From: a virus
Length of the DNA: 25,878 nucleotides
IMG/VR virus record: IMGVR_UViG_3300043449_001191
Coordinates: 1-25,878 of that record
Reading direction: 5' to 3' (one strand)
The translations under genes and the position numbers were made by a program. Positions 19,857 through 25,878 of this stretch are shown one piece after another (positions within the stretch are counted from its first letter, which is position 1; every line of letters starts with the position of its first letter). Below the pieces are notes generated by a model, which saw only the letters and a program-made list of their open reading frames with translations, had not been told where the DNA came from and searched no databases.

Positions 19857-20221
19857 ACGCAACCCTATTCAGCAGAGGCGTGCACAACATTCTCAATGGG
19901 TGGTCAAACACCATGCCAGTCGAATGTTCAACGTGGCGCCAGATGATGCGCAGCATTGGCAACAGCACCGATGGAACTAGCTCTCCTCACTTTTACAGGA
20001 ACGTCGTCGGCCCCACTTGCGCCAGCCGTAACGTTCCGTTCTTTCATCTAACCGATGAGGAGAGGAAGGAGTACCGGAATTTGTGGACAGCGCTTAACCC
20101 AATCACAGATGCACCAAAGCACACCGCTTTGTATCTGTACCTGGTCAAGCACAACCGACTCGATGAGTTTCTTACCGCATACAAGGAGGCTGAGAATGCG
20201 CCCGCTACCCAGCCTGCTTGA
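19853..20221 (+). CDS. 122-aa protein of unknown function
   Basis: Starts at TTG 19853 with AAGGAG 7 nt ahead and the upstream TGA overlapping, so an upstream in-frame start inside the amidotransferase gene is rejected. It begins MNATLFSRGVHNILNGWSN, contains TWRQMMRSIGNSTDG and a conserved-looking FFHLTDEERKEYRNLWTALN at 73-92, and ends NAPATQPA. It is helical and soluble. It is translationally coupled to the amidoligase/amidotransferase pair and may serve as a partner or substrate. No family is recognised. Confidence 0.65.
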   Translation: MNATLFSRGVHNILNGWSNTMPVECSTWRQMMRSIGNSTDGTSSPHFYRNVVGPTCASRNVPFFHLTDEERKEYRNLWTALNPITDAPKHTALYLYLVKHNRLDEFLTAYKEAENAPATQPA

Positions 20222-20429
20222 TGAGATCGATGACGATTTATGGTTGCGCCCATCTTTCTGTGGAGGATCTCCAAGACAGGTGATCTACAAACTCAAATGG
20301 AACCCGGGAGGGAACAATGTTTATGCACAACCAAGGTACAAAGGAGTTGGTAGACGCCTTGATAATCTGCCGCCATGTGATGTCTGGGTTACAAGTCCAG
20401 CCCATTCACCACTGCGCTGGCTTCAGTGA
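20196..20429 (+). CDS. 77-aa protein of unknown function
   Basis: ATG 20196 with AAGGAGG 6 nt ahead, starting inside the end of the previous gene. It begins MRPLPSLLDEIDDDLWLRPS, has a beta-strand region (RQVIYKLKWNPGGNNVYAQP) and ends SPAHSPLRWLQ. It overlaps the next ORF by 113 nt, so one of the two could be spurious. The strong RBS favours this one. No function is recognised. Confidence 0.55.
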   Translation: MRPLPSLLDEIDDDLWLRPSFCGGSPRQVIYKLKWNPGGNNVYAQPRYKGVGRRLDNLPPCDVWVTSPAHSPLRWLQ

Positions 20430-20517
20430 CACAGGTCAGCTAGCACAACACCTAGACTCACTCATCCACTCAGCCGAAGGAGGCACAACTAAATTTAATC
20501 GAGGCAATCTTTCGTGA
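20317..20517 (+). CDS. 66-aa ORF overlapping the previous gene
   Basis: ATG with GGGAGGG 4 nt ahead. It begins MFMHNQGTKELVDALIICRH, then a second half with a helix (TGQLAQHLDSLIHSAEG). It overlaps the 77-aa frame by 113 nt, but extends 88 nt further and couples to a short membrane ORF. It is plausible because otherwise the 3' part would be empty. Function unknown. Confidence 0.5.
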   Translation: MFMHNQGTKELVDALIICRHVMSGLQVQPIHHCAGFSDTGQLAQHLDSLIHSAEGGTTKFNRGNLS

Positions 20518-20612
20518 TCACATTCCTCATATTCATCTTTTCAGTTCTTGTGTTTGCCTTTTGGTACTCATTCAAAGCAGACAAAAAAAAGCCCCGGGGT
20601 TACCGGGGCTGA
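20514..20612 (+). CDS. 32-aa putative membrane peptide
   Basis: GTG start overlaps the preceding TGA (GTGA), with GAGG 9 nt ahead. It begins MITFLIFIFSVLVFAFWYS, one membrane segment, followed by a basic tail (KADKKKPRGYRG). The codons for the tail are the terminator of the opposite operon. It could be a real small membrane protein or an accidental frame; the evidence is a coupled start plus one hydrophobic segment. Confidence 0.35.
   Translation: MITFLIFIFSVLVFAFWYSFKADKKKPRGYRG
20583..20610 (-). terminator. Terminator of the replication/recombination operon
   Basis: On the minus strand an 8-bp perfect stem AGCCCCGG/CCGGGGCT (20603-20610 with 20590-20597) with a 5-nt loop is followed by eight T (opposite 20583-20590). 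It is a textbook intrinsic terminator. On the plus strand there is no T-run after the stem, so it acts in one direction. Confidence 0.92.
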
Positions 20613-20614
20613 AG

Positions 20615-20670
20615 CACTCACATGGAGTGAAGGGTAAGTTGTCATCGGGAGATGACCAGGAAATCTTACC
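20615..20670. other. Nested stem-loop element in the 3' region of the minus operon
   Basis: CACTC/GAGTG (20615-20629) is one dyad. Beside it GGTAAG (20633-20638) and CTTACC (20665-20670) enclose an inner GTCATC-GGGA-GATGAC hairpin (20641-20656). The nested pairing can form on both strands. It lies between the last minus-strand stop and its terminator, and may protect the 3' end or form a small RNA. No sequence family is recognised. Confidence 0.4.
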
Positions 20671-20672
20671 TT

Positions 20673-21164
20673 TCATTCCGCCTCACTTTCACCACTGTTT
20701 GGTTCTAGCCAAGTCCACAGTGCGTCCATCAATGAGTTGCGTGCAGTCTCCATGACTCCCGCAATCTCCCGCCTTAACTTCCAAGACTTCCACTCTGTTA
20801 GTCCAGTCTCCTGAGCTACATGTCGGACTGAGCGTGCCATGATGGCACGCCTCAGCTCCAGCTTATTTAAGCCAAAGCGCCCGAGCCGATTCCTATATTT
20901 CCGTGCGAAGAAGTTTGCCGCTATCTTTTTTTCCCTTGGTTCTCCGTACAAGTAGAAGGCATACGCCTGCTCCGCCTCTGGTCTGCGACTGAGAAAGGAG
21001 AAGATCATCCCGGCCTGGGCATGAAGGTCATACTTGCTGAGCGAGTCAGATGTGCTTTGACTCTGGATCTTCTGGGCGATGTACACCGTGCTCGGCAGAG
21101 ATATGACTGTTGACCCCCGGGTACGGAAGGCAAAGGCTAGCGCCTGCTCAGGTGATCTAAACAT
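20673..21164 (-). CDS. HTH-like protein of unknown function
   Basis: A 163-aa basic protein. It begins MFRSPEQALAFAFRTRG. The middle has KYDLHAQAGMIFSFLSRRPE, and the C-terminal third contains MARSVRHVAQETGLTEWKSW, a helix-turn-helix-like segment (residues 109-128), followed by a long helix. An AAGGAG site precedes the ATG. It is the last gene of the replication operon, a usual position for a late regulator or antiterminator. It could be such a regulator, which would fit the many terminators in this genome; this is inference. Confidence 0.6.
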   Translation of the reverse strand: MFRSPEQALAFAFRTRGSTVISLPSTVYIAQKIQSQSTSDSLSKYDLHAQAGMIFSFLSRRPEAEQAYAFYLYGEPREKKIAANFFARKYRNRLGRFGLNKLELRRAIMARSVRHVAQETGLTEWKSWKLRREIAGVMETARNSLMDALWTWLEPNSGESEAE

Positions 21165-21570
21165 GATTGCTCCTTACCTGGTGGGCAAAGAGCTGCAGCC
21201 CCATCTCACATGTCAGATCCCAACTGTCCACCTCCGACGCTGGCGCTGGCATCTGAAGATCCAATGACCTGACCACGACTCTCCAGTCCTGCCTGTCTTC
21301 TCTGTAAGCGAGCGCGGGCCGGCCATTATCTTTCCGTGCCTGCTCACATGCCTGATCCCAGAACCCACGCAGATCCGCCTGAGTCACTCGGCTGTAGCGC
21401 TTAACTTCAATCGCCCACCCGGGTAGCCCAAGAATGTCATGCCCCCCATTACGGGTCTGCTCTAGGTTTCTTTCAAAGTCAGATGCGTACTCAGGTAGTA
21501 GCTCTCGCAGCACCAGGATGAGCTCACGCTCACCTGACTTCCCCTTTGCCCTGCTGTTTATCTTTCCCAT
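21157..21570 (-). CDS. PD-(D/E)XK nuclease, resolvase-like
   Basis: A 137-aa protein. N-terminal basic GKINSRAKGKSGERELI, then Q-TRNGGHDILGLPGWAIEVKR carrying the nuclease core: an early Glu (15 or 17), D46 and E56-V-K58 in the long-frame count (one less in the form starting here). The Gln-Ala-rich helix FWDQACEQARK follows. The layout is that of phage PD-(D/E)XK enzymes related to Holliday-junction or VRR-type nucleases, used in recombination or DNA branch resolution. I use ATG 21570 (TGATG overlap, AAGGAAGG ahead) rather than the TTG one codon upstream. Confidence 0.8.
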   Translation of the reverse strand: MGKINSRAKGKSGERELILVLRELLPEYASDFERNLEQTRNGGHDILGLPGWAIEVKRYSRVTQADLRGFWDQACEQARKDNGRPALAYREDRQDWRVVVRSLDLQMPAPASEVDSWDLTCEMGLQLFAHQVRSNHV

Positions 21571-21953
21571 CAACCGCCTTCCTTATCTGAGATTTCCTCA
21601 AGGCCAGTCAGGTCACCCCATTCTTCTTTCTCCTTGAAAGCCTTGAAGACGTACTGCCCCTTCATTACCTTGGGCCACCACTTGGAGTTGGTTGCCACGC
21701 CCACCGTCTCAACCTCATTGAAACGGTTAACGTGCTGCACGAACACAGTTTCCGGGTGATCGCACCGACCCTTGGCCATCATCTCTTCCTTGAACTCAGG
21801 CGTGCAGTCGGCGCACACGCCACGATGCAGGTGAGTTTCAAGTGAGAGCCGCTTCCAATGCAGGTACTCTTTGTATTGTTGGGCGCTTGCAAAACAAGAC
21901 GGCTTTCCCTCCGAGTGACTAGCATTCAGGATGTATCGCGGGTCACGCACCAT
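21570..21953 (-). CDS. 127-aa protein with possible zinc site
   Basis: A basic N-terminus (MVRDPRYILNASHSEGKPSC), then residues around 46-65 with CADCTPEFKEEM, and a C-x-H (RCDHP) close by. This gives a Cys/His set that could bind zinc. The second half has VFVQHVNRFNEVETVGVATN and a charged end. It overlaps the preceding gene by 11 nt and the next start by 1 nt, so it is part of the operon. No specific family is recognised. Confidence 0.6.
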   Translation of the reverse strand: MVRDPRYILNASHSEGKPSCFASAQQYKEYLHWKRLSLETHLHRGVCADCTPEFKEEMMAKGRCDHPETVFVQHVNRFNEVETVGVATNSKWWPKVMKGQYVFKAFKEKEEWGDLTGLEEISDKEGG

Positions 21954-22278
21954 AGGCTTTGCGTTCTATCCTCTCGTCTGCTCGTAGCGTTCTCCATATC
22001 TCGATCTCCATCTCTATGCGGCGCATGTTGTAACGAACCCGTTCCTCAGCTTCTATTGCCACCCGTAAACCTGATAACAAATGCTGATACTCATCGGCAG
22101 CAAGAGCCTCTCGTTCTTGGGCGGCGCTGGTCTTGAATCCTTTAACCTCAGCAGCTTTCATTAGGATTGCCAGCTGAGATTTCTTGAACTCCTCCAGGTA
22201 CACGCGCTGGGCCTTGGCTGCGGCGTACTCATCTGACATCTCCCGGTAGTCTTGGAGCAGCGACTCATTCAATTCCAC
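21943..22278 (-). CDS. Coiled-coil protein of the replication operon
   Basis: A 111-aa protein almost entirely helical and rich in Ala/Glu. It starts with GTG (MELNESLLQDYREMSDEY) and has long heptad-compatible stretches, for example AAAKAQRVYLEEFKKSQLAI and RVAIEAEERVRYNMRRIEME. Small proteins with this layout lie near phage recombination genes and have no known activity. It overlaps the preceding gene by 10 nt. A dimeric coiled coil is likely. Confidence 0.7.
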   Translation of the reverse strand: MELNESLLQDYREMSDEYAAAKAQRVYLEEFKKSQLAILMKAAEVKGFKTSAAQEREALAADEYQHLLSGLRVAIEAEERVRYNMRRIEMEIEIWRTLRADERIERKAYGA

Positions 22279-22556
22279 GCGCTGTCTCCATTCTTCATCA
22301 ACCGGTACTCATACAGCCCCTGAGATATGTATCTGCGTTCCACTGTATGTCCGCCAAACCTTGGCTTTCTTAGATGCCTGAGCTGTGCGCTGACGCTGGC
22401 TTCCGGATCGCCCGTTTCAACTGCGATCTGCCGAAGGCTGTGCCACTCTCCGTCTTCGATAATCCTCCACACCCGCGCCAGCTGCCCACTGAGGCGCTCG
22501 TTGTCTCGACCGGGCCGATAGTCGGCGCCATCAAATCTGAGTCCATTTACCTGCAC
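22269..22556 (-). CDS. Winged-helix DNA-binding protein
   Basis: A 95-aa protein starting at GTG 22556 with AAGGGG 6 nt ahead. A longer frame from 22817 overlaps a DUF7220-like gene and is rejected. Residues 24-60 hold GQLARVWRIIEDGEWHSLRQ, then IAVETGDPEASVSAQLRHLR as recognition helix region, and a wing with TVERRYISQGLYEYRL. This is the small wHTH type common in phages (the conserved 'TGxPxASVSAxLRxLRK'). It may be a transcription regulator of the operon or a replication accessory protein. Evidence is motif-based. Confidence 0.72.
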   Translation of the reverse strand: MQVNGLRFDGADYRPGRDNERLSGQLARVWRIIEDGEWHSLRQIAVETGDPEASVSAQLRHLRKPRFGGHTVERRYISQGLYEYRLMKNGDSAWN

Positions 22557-22558
22557 GT

Positions 22559-22864
22559 TTATCCCCTTATTAGTTTGCTGTTGAACCACCGCCTGACTGC
22601 GTACTGCCTGATGACTGAGACGGCGGTGTACATCCAGCCCAGCCAAAAGTTCTCCATCAATGTGAACCGCGCCCCCACCAATGGCAGGAAGATCAGGTTG
22701 GCTACCCAGTTCACACCAAACCCGATCGTGATATTTGTCCATGCCTCCACCATCGCTCCGCGCCTGGTCTGCCCACGCCCCTGGTCGGGGTGACTCACCT
22801 GATACCAGGTGAACCAAGCAACAAAGAGGAAACTGACTAGGCCGCCTGTCTCGAGGATGCTCAC
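22559..22864 (-). CDS. DUF7220-like small membrane protein
   Basis: A 101-aa protein with two or three hydrophobic segments (LVSFLFVAWFTWYQVSH, a middle ITIGFGVNWVANLIFLPLVG at 45-64, and a third FTLMENFWLGWMYTAVSVIR). It ends YAVRRWFNSKLIRG. The 'NxxxGxxxxxxxxxFPLxG...FTxxSxxRxYxxRRxFN' layout is the DUF7220-type phage family, function unknown, probably inner-membrane. The start is GTG overlapping the upstream TGA (GTGA). The next GTG start uses the AAGGGG at its 3' end. Confidence 0.75.
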   Translation of the reverse strand: MSILETGGLVSFLFVAWFTWYQVSHPDQGRGQTRRGAMVEAWTNITIGFGVNWVANLIFLPLVGARFTLMENFWLGWMYTAVSVIRQYAVRRWFNSKLIRG

Positions 22865-23358
22865 TTGGAATCCTTGATGGTGTAGTGACGAGGGTTCTTA
22901 CCTGTATGTTTATCCAGTATCTCTCCTGACCTCAGATTGAGATCTGAATAGAACTCTTTGGAACGGGGAGGGCGGTCGTCTACCCACATCTCCTGGTGCA
23001 TGGCATCTCTGAGTACTGTCATGCAGGCCAAGAGCTTGGTGATATGAGACATGCCTGAGTCTGGGTCGATGTCTTCGCCCTCCCACCAAGCCATCAGGTG
23101 ACGCATGGCAGCGTCGTAGTAGACCGAGGCACGCACCCCTGCCGCCCGGTAGTTGTGCCGACCGTACTTGCTAGCACCCTCCAGCATTGCCACGCCGACT
23201 TCGGCAAGGACGTTGGCAGGTACGGTAGACATCGGCGCCTTACGGATACCGATCGCGTCTTTCGGGTTGGTGTCTTTGGTATCGATTGGCCCGAAGGTAA
23301 GGGCTTCATGTGGGTCGCAGTAAGGTAGATCCCACGGGGCAGTACGTAACATCGTCAT
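22861..23358 (-). CDS. dATP/dGTP diphosphohydrolase-like protein (DUF5664 type)
   Basis: A 165-aa protein. TNPKDAIGIRKAPMSTVPAN (30-49) begins the domain, followed by VLAEVGVAMLEGASKYGRHNY and the signature YYDAAMRHLMAWWEGEDIDP (80-99), then DSGMSHITKLLA. The DUF5664 family, now described as the dATP/dGTP diphosphohydrolase N-terminal domain, is an all-helical, MazG-like pyrophosphatase. Catalytic acidic residues lie in E53/E60 and WWEGED (91-96). It would convert dATP or dGTP to monophosphates and alter nucleotide pools. TAGGAG lies ahead of the ATG. It is coupled to both neighbours by 4-nt overlaps. Substrate not proven. Confidence 0.82.
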   Translation of the reverse strand: MTMLRTAPWDLPYCDPHEALTFGPIDTKDTNPKDAIGIRKAPMSTVPANVLAEVGVAMLEGASKYGRHNYRAAGVRASVYYDAAMRHLMAWWEGEDIDPDSGMSHITKLLACMTVLRDAMHQEMWVDDRPPRSKEFYSDLNLRSGEILDKHTGKNPRHYTIKDSK

Positions 23359-23729
23359 CTGTCATCTCCTAAGATTGCGTTCTCGAGAGATCGAATGACG
23401 GCGTGCTCAAGTGCGGTGATCTTTTCTTTCTCTGTGTGAACTGTGTACCAACGAAACTCAGTGAACAGCACATGAAGAACTTCGTGTAGCGCCCACTGAT
23501 CTAATGTCACCCGGTCATTGGGCCGGCTGGAATCTGCGTTCTTGGGTAGGTTCAGCAAGATCTCAGCAAGCCTGGCTTCATGGCAGGCCGTGGCAGCAGC
23601 GCCAATGCTGTCTTGTTTAAGGTCGGCAAACTTCACGACGATGTCCCAGTCACTGAGACCGAACGCCCGCTTCCAATGCATGACCCGGTCTTTGAAAAAC
23701 TTGAACTCAGCGTTGCTCCACCTCTTCAT
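23355..23729 (-). CDS. HExxH metallopeptidase-like protein
   Basis: A 124-aa protein starting at ATG 23729, overlapping the previous stop by 4 nt. An upstream in-frame start 12 codons earlier is not preferred. It begins MKRWSNAEFKFFKDRVMHWK, a beta-rich part follows (WDIVVKFADL), and LDQWALHEVLHVLFTEF at 76-92 carries HEVLH (82-86), the zinc-binding HExxH. A downstream Glu or His in EHAVIRSLENAI may be the third ligand. It resembles the small phage SprT-like/zincin group found near replication genes. The substrate is unknown. Confidence 0.72.
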   Translation of the reverse strand: MKRWSNAEFKFFKDRVMHWKRAFGLSDWDIVVKFADLKQDSIGAAATACHEARLAEILLNLPKNADSSRPNDRVTLDQWALHEVLHVLFTEFRWYTVHTEKEKITALEHAVIRSLENAILGDDR

Positions 23730-24022
23730 CTGGCTACCTTTACTGTTATCAATTCGTTTTCCCACATACGCATATAAGTCCTGCTGATAGCTGTGAGTAT
23801 GAAATCACGCGCTTCAGATTTCGTCATACCCCCCTGGTCGTACTGCGCATGACACCTGTGACACAACCATGCATGCATACCGTCGTGCGCCTTCAGTGAT
23901 CTGCCTTTGCCATGCTCCAGTAGGTTGGAGTGAGCAGCGACCACTGTTCCGTCATCGTTGCCACACATGACACACGCTTGCCCATCGGCCAGGTTCAGGA
24001 GTTTCCTGTTTCTGAATGTCAC
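23726..24022 (-). CDS. YbcO/Ref-type HNH-like nuclease (DUF1364)
   Basis: A 98-aa protein. The pattern 'LNLADGQACVMCGNDDGTVV', AAHSNLLEHGKGRSLKAHD, then AWLCHRCHAQYDQGG is that of the DUF1364 family, which includes E. coli YbcO and the nuclease part of P1 Ref. It contains CxxC (17/20), H31 in AHSN, and C54/C57 with H58. Such proteins are zinc-containing His-Me finger (HNH-type) nucleases linked to recombination. The start is GTG overlapping the upstream TGA (GTGA). It lies in the replication operon, as is usual for the family. Confidence 0.82.
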   Translation of the reverse strand: MTFRNRKLLNLADGQACVMCGNDDGTVVAAHSNLLEHGKGRSLKAHDGMHAWLCHRCHAQYDQGGMTKSEARDFILTAISRTYMRMWENELITVKVAR

Positions 24023-24222
24023 TGAAGCGGACCCTTCTTGCTGGCCTTGTGAATGACCTCTTCTGCATCTTTCTCATCCAGCTTGGTGGCATTGCTAAAC
24101 AACTCACCTGAGTCGGCCAGGGCCTGCAACTCAGCGATCAGTTCATCAAGCTCTTCTTGGGTTCCATCAAAGGAATCGAAGCAGCCAGGTGCAAATTTGA
24201 GTTCGATCTTTTTCTCTGTCAT
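24019..24222 (-). CDS. Conserved small phage protein
   Basis: A 67-aa acidic protein, MTEKKIELKFAPGCFDSFDG, then TQEELDELIAELQALADSGE. That opening is very common in small phage proteins next to replication genes, but its function is not known. AAGGTGAG lies ahead of the ATG and the gene starts 3 nt after the primase-helicase stop. It has no membrane segment. Confidence 0.75.
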   Translation of the reverse strand: MTEKKIELKFAPGCFDSFDGTQEELDELIAELQALADSGELFSNATKLDEKDAEEVIHKASKKGPLQ

Positions 24223-24225
24223 GTC

Positions 24226-25878
24226 TCACCTTATTGAAAGAAATTCGCCTGGCCCCTCGAGGAACCTGCCTGACTGCGCATCCCACTCAAGTGTGGTGGT
24301 GCCGAGCTGACCCAGCCAACGTGATCGAATCTTCTGGATGTGCACCTCAGTCTTGGCGAAAGGATCTCGCTTGTCCCGGTGTACGACCACGATGTTGTCG
24401 GCCTTGTTAAAGAAGTGAGCCGAGCCCGCTACGTCATAGCCTGTGGGTACAGGGTAGGAACCATCTGACCCTTCCTTCCTCAGCATCTTGGGGTGAGCCA
24501 CTAGCCACACATGCACGCCCATATCCCGGGCGAACACACGCAAGTCAGATAGAAACTCGGAGATGTACTCGGTCTCTGACATTCCCTCTTTGCGCCCACT
24601 GTGTACGAGCTCGTTGTAGGGATCGATGACCAGGCCCTTCATGCCGTAGCGTTTGACCAGCATCTTGGCTTTGCATAGTACTGCGCTGAGCGTGCGGTCT
24701 TCGGGTAGGATGAACTTGTAGAAGATCGACAGCCAGGTCTTGGCGTCGTCGTATTCCTCACGGGTCATCTTGTTGATGCGCTTGCCCACGTACTTCTCCA
24801 TGAGCTTGACCCCGTGGTAGGTAACGGGCTGGTTCTCAGGTGAGCAAACACCAAAGACCCAATGATTCTGGGTGACCAGGTTCACCGTGAGCGCATCGAG
24901 CCACTCAGATTTACCCATGCCTGGGATGCCGGTCACCAGAGTCCACTGACCTGGGACTGGTTTGTAGTAGAGATCGACACACTTCCACCCGGTGGACTGA
25001 CCATCGGGTAAACCGTTCTCGTAGATGTCATCTATCTCAGCCGAGAAGTCTTCGATGTTGAAGACACCCTCGACGGGTAGGGCAGTGGCCGACTGGATGC
25101 AGTGCCTGAGAATCTCGGCGCCATGCTTGAGCAGGACTTCGTTGGCATCCTTGCAGTCCTCTGGCCAGACCACACGCCAGCATCTCTCCTTGCCTAGCCG
25201 GCGAGCGAGCTCTTCCTCGAGCCTCTTACCTGGGGCATCGTTGTCCACCGCCAGGATAATCTTCTCAACTGAGTCGAGGACCGGGTCATCCAGGTAGGTG
25301 AACTTGTTCTCAAGGTTCTTGGCCTCCGGGGTGGGGGCGCCATCGGGTACTGAGATGGCATTCCTGTAACCCGCCACCTCGAGCGACAGCGCATCCATCT
25401 CACCCTCAGTAATGATGGTGCACTTGGGATCGATGTCGTCGTACTTGTAGAAGGTTTTCTCTGCGCCGGATTCCTGGCGGAAGTTCTTCTCGTTGTCCCG
25501 GTACTTGACGTTGATGACGGCGCTTTCCTTGATGAAAGGAAAGGCGATCGTCTCAACCTCACCCTCGACCTGGGGCATGTAGACCGTAGAGATCGAGATC
25601 TGATTGCGCCCAATGACCTCGGGTGTGATGCCGCGCTTAGAGAGAAAGCCGAGCGCACCTAAACTTAAAGGTTGCGGTTTGAATTCGGGTTTGCGATATG
25701 TCGCCTTCATCGTTTTGCGTTGTAGATTTCCGGTGCCGCCCGACCACCCACAGTGCCAACAGTGATAGACGCCCTGATCCAGGTTCACATTCAGACATGG
25801 ATAGGATTTCTTCTTGCGATGTGGTGAGCACTGAGGACAAGTGGTTTTGATCTCGCCCGAGACCCTGCCTCTTGTGTC
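24226..25878 (-). CDS. Primase-helicase (T7 gp4 type), 5' end outside window
   Basis: The frame stays open to the right edge, and 550 aa are visible. An N-terminal zinc ribbon has CPQC (14-17), C28 and CWHC (40-43). The TOPRIM primase core has ITEGEMDAL (156-164) and VDND (211-214). The RecA-type helicase has Walker A GIPGMGKS (317-324), Walker B LVIDP (416-420) and WLVAHPK (458-464). The architecture is that of T7 gp4: synthesis of RNA primers and unwinding of DNA at the phage fork. A GTG at 25788 is in frame but lies after the first zinc Cys residues, so it is not the start. The true start lies upstream of the window. Confidence 0.95.
   Translation of the reverse strand, partial: DTRGRVSGEIKTTCPQCSPHRKKKSYPCLNVNLDQGVYHCWHCGWSGGTGNLQRKTMKATYRKPEFKPQPLSLGALGFLSKRGITPEVIGRNQISISTVYMPQVEGEVETIAFPFIKESAVINVKYRDNEKNFRQESGAEKTFYKYDDIDPKCTIITEGEMDALSLEVAGYRNAISVPDGAPTPEAKNLENKFTYLDDPVLDSVEKIILAVDNDAPGKRLEEELARRLGKERCWRVVWPEDCKDANEVLLKHGAEILRHCIQSATALPVEGVFNIEDFSAEIDDIYENGLPDGQSTGWKCVDLYYKPVPGQWTLVTGIPGMGKSEWLDALTVNLVTQNHWVFGVCSPENQPVTYHGVKLMEKYVGKRINKMTREEYDDAKTWLSIFYKFILPEDRTLSAVLCKAKMLVKRYGMKGLVIDPYNELVHSGRKEGMSETEYISEFLSDLRVFARDMGVHVWLVAHPKMLRKEGSDGSYPVPTGYDVAGSAHFFNKADNIVVVHRDKRDPFAKTEVHIQKIRSRWLGQLGTTTLEWDAQSGRFLEGPGEFLSIR

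Noticed and set aside
22557-22817. Long form of the winged-helix gene (182 aa, from 22817)
   Set aside because: The added part overlaps the DUF7220-like gene; a GTG at 22556 with AAGGGG fits the wHTH length.

Overview
The window is a piece of a tailed double-stranded DNA phage genome (Caudoviricetes), or possibly of a prophage. It has a complete P22-like head module: small and large terminase, portal, scaffold and major capsid protein, followed by connector and short virion-protein genes. It also has part of a T7-type replication module. There are no ribosomal, tRNA or host metabolic genes and no integrase. Genes are packed with 4-nt stop/start overlaps. A GT9 heptosyltransferase-like gene hints at a Gram-negative, LPS-bearing host, but that is inference; I cannot name the host.

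Layout. (1) 1-12262, minus strand: head and virion genes. Read in the direction of transcription: terS, terL, portal, a 54-aa Cys-rich protein, an ADGG-motif protein, a short protein, scaffold, major capsid protein, an intrinsic terminator, a GT9 glycosyltransferase, a DUF5754-like protein, two connector/adaptor proteins, a BppU-N-like protein, a large repeat protein and a run of short virion proteins that continues off the left edge. (2) 12277-13566, minus strand: a terminator, then two short conserved phage proteins and a zinc-ribbon SAM methyltransferase upstream of the head operon. (3) 13567-14043: a 477-bp divergent intergenic region dense in dyad symmetry, including a duplicated C6/G6 hairpin exactly 200 bp apart. 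(4) 14044-20612, plus strand: mostly small genes of unknown function, interrupted by strong terminator-like hairpins with no room for promoters behind them. The centre of this unit is an Amidoligase_2-like ligase next to a class II glutamine amidotransferase with an N-terminal Cys. Three genes just upstream encode proteins ending in the same LPLP tail. (5) 20583-25878, minus strand: a replication/recombination operon (primase-helicase, YbcO/Ref-like HNH protein, HExxH zincin, dATP/dGTP diphosphohydrolase-like DUF5664 protein, DUF7220-like membrane protein, winged-helix protein, PD-(D/E)XK nuclease, HTH-like protein). It ends at a near-perfect terminator that faces the end of the plus-strand unit.

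How it may work together. The right-hand operon makes DNA and adjusts nucleotide pools, and the left-hand operon builds and fills heads. The plus-strand unit looks like an accessory module. Its ligase/amidotransferase pair predicts an ATP-dependent amidation or peptide-modification pathway. The shared LPLP tails on neighbouring proteins make them candidate clients of that pathway (speculative). Family names are from memory of motifs; no search was run.
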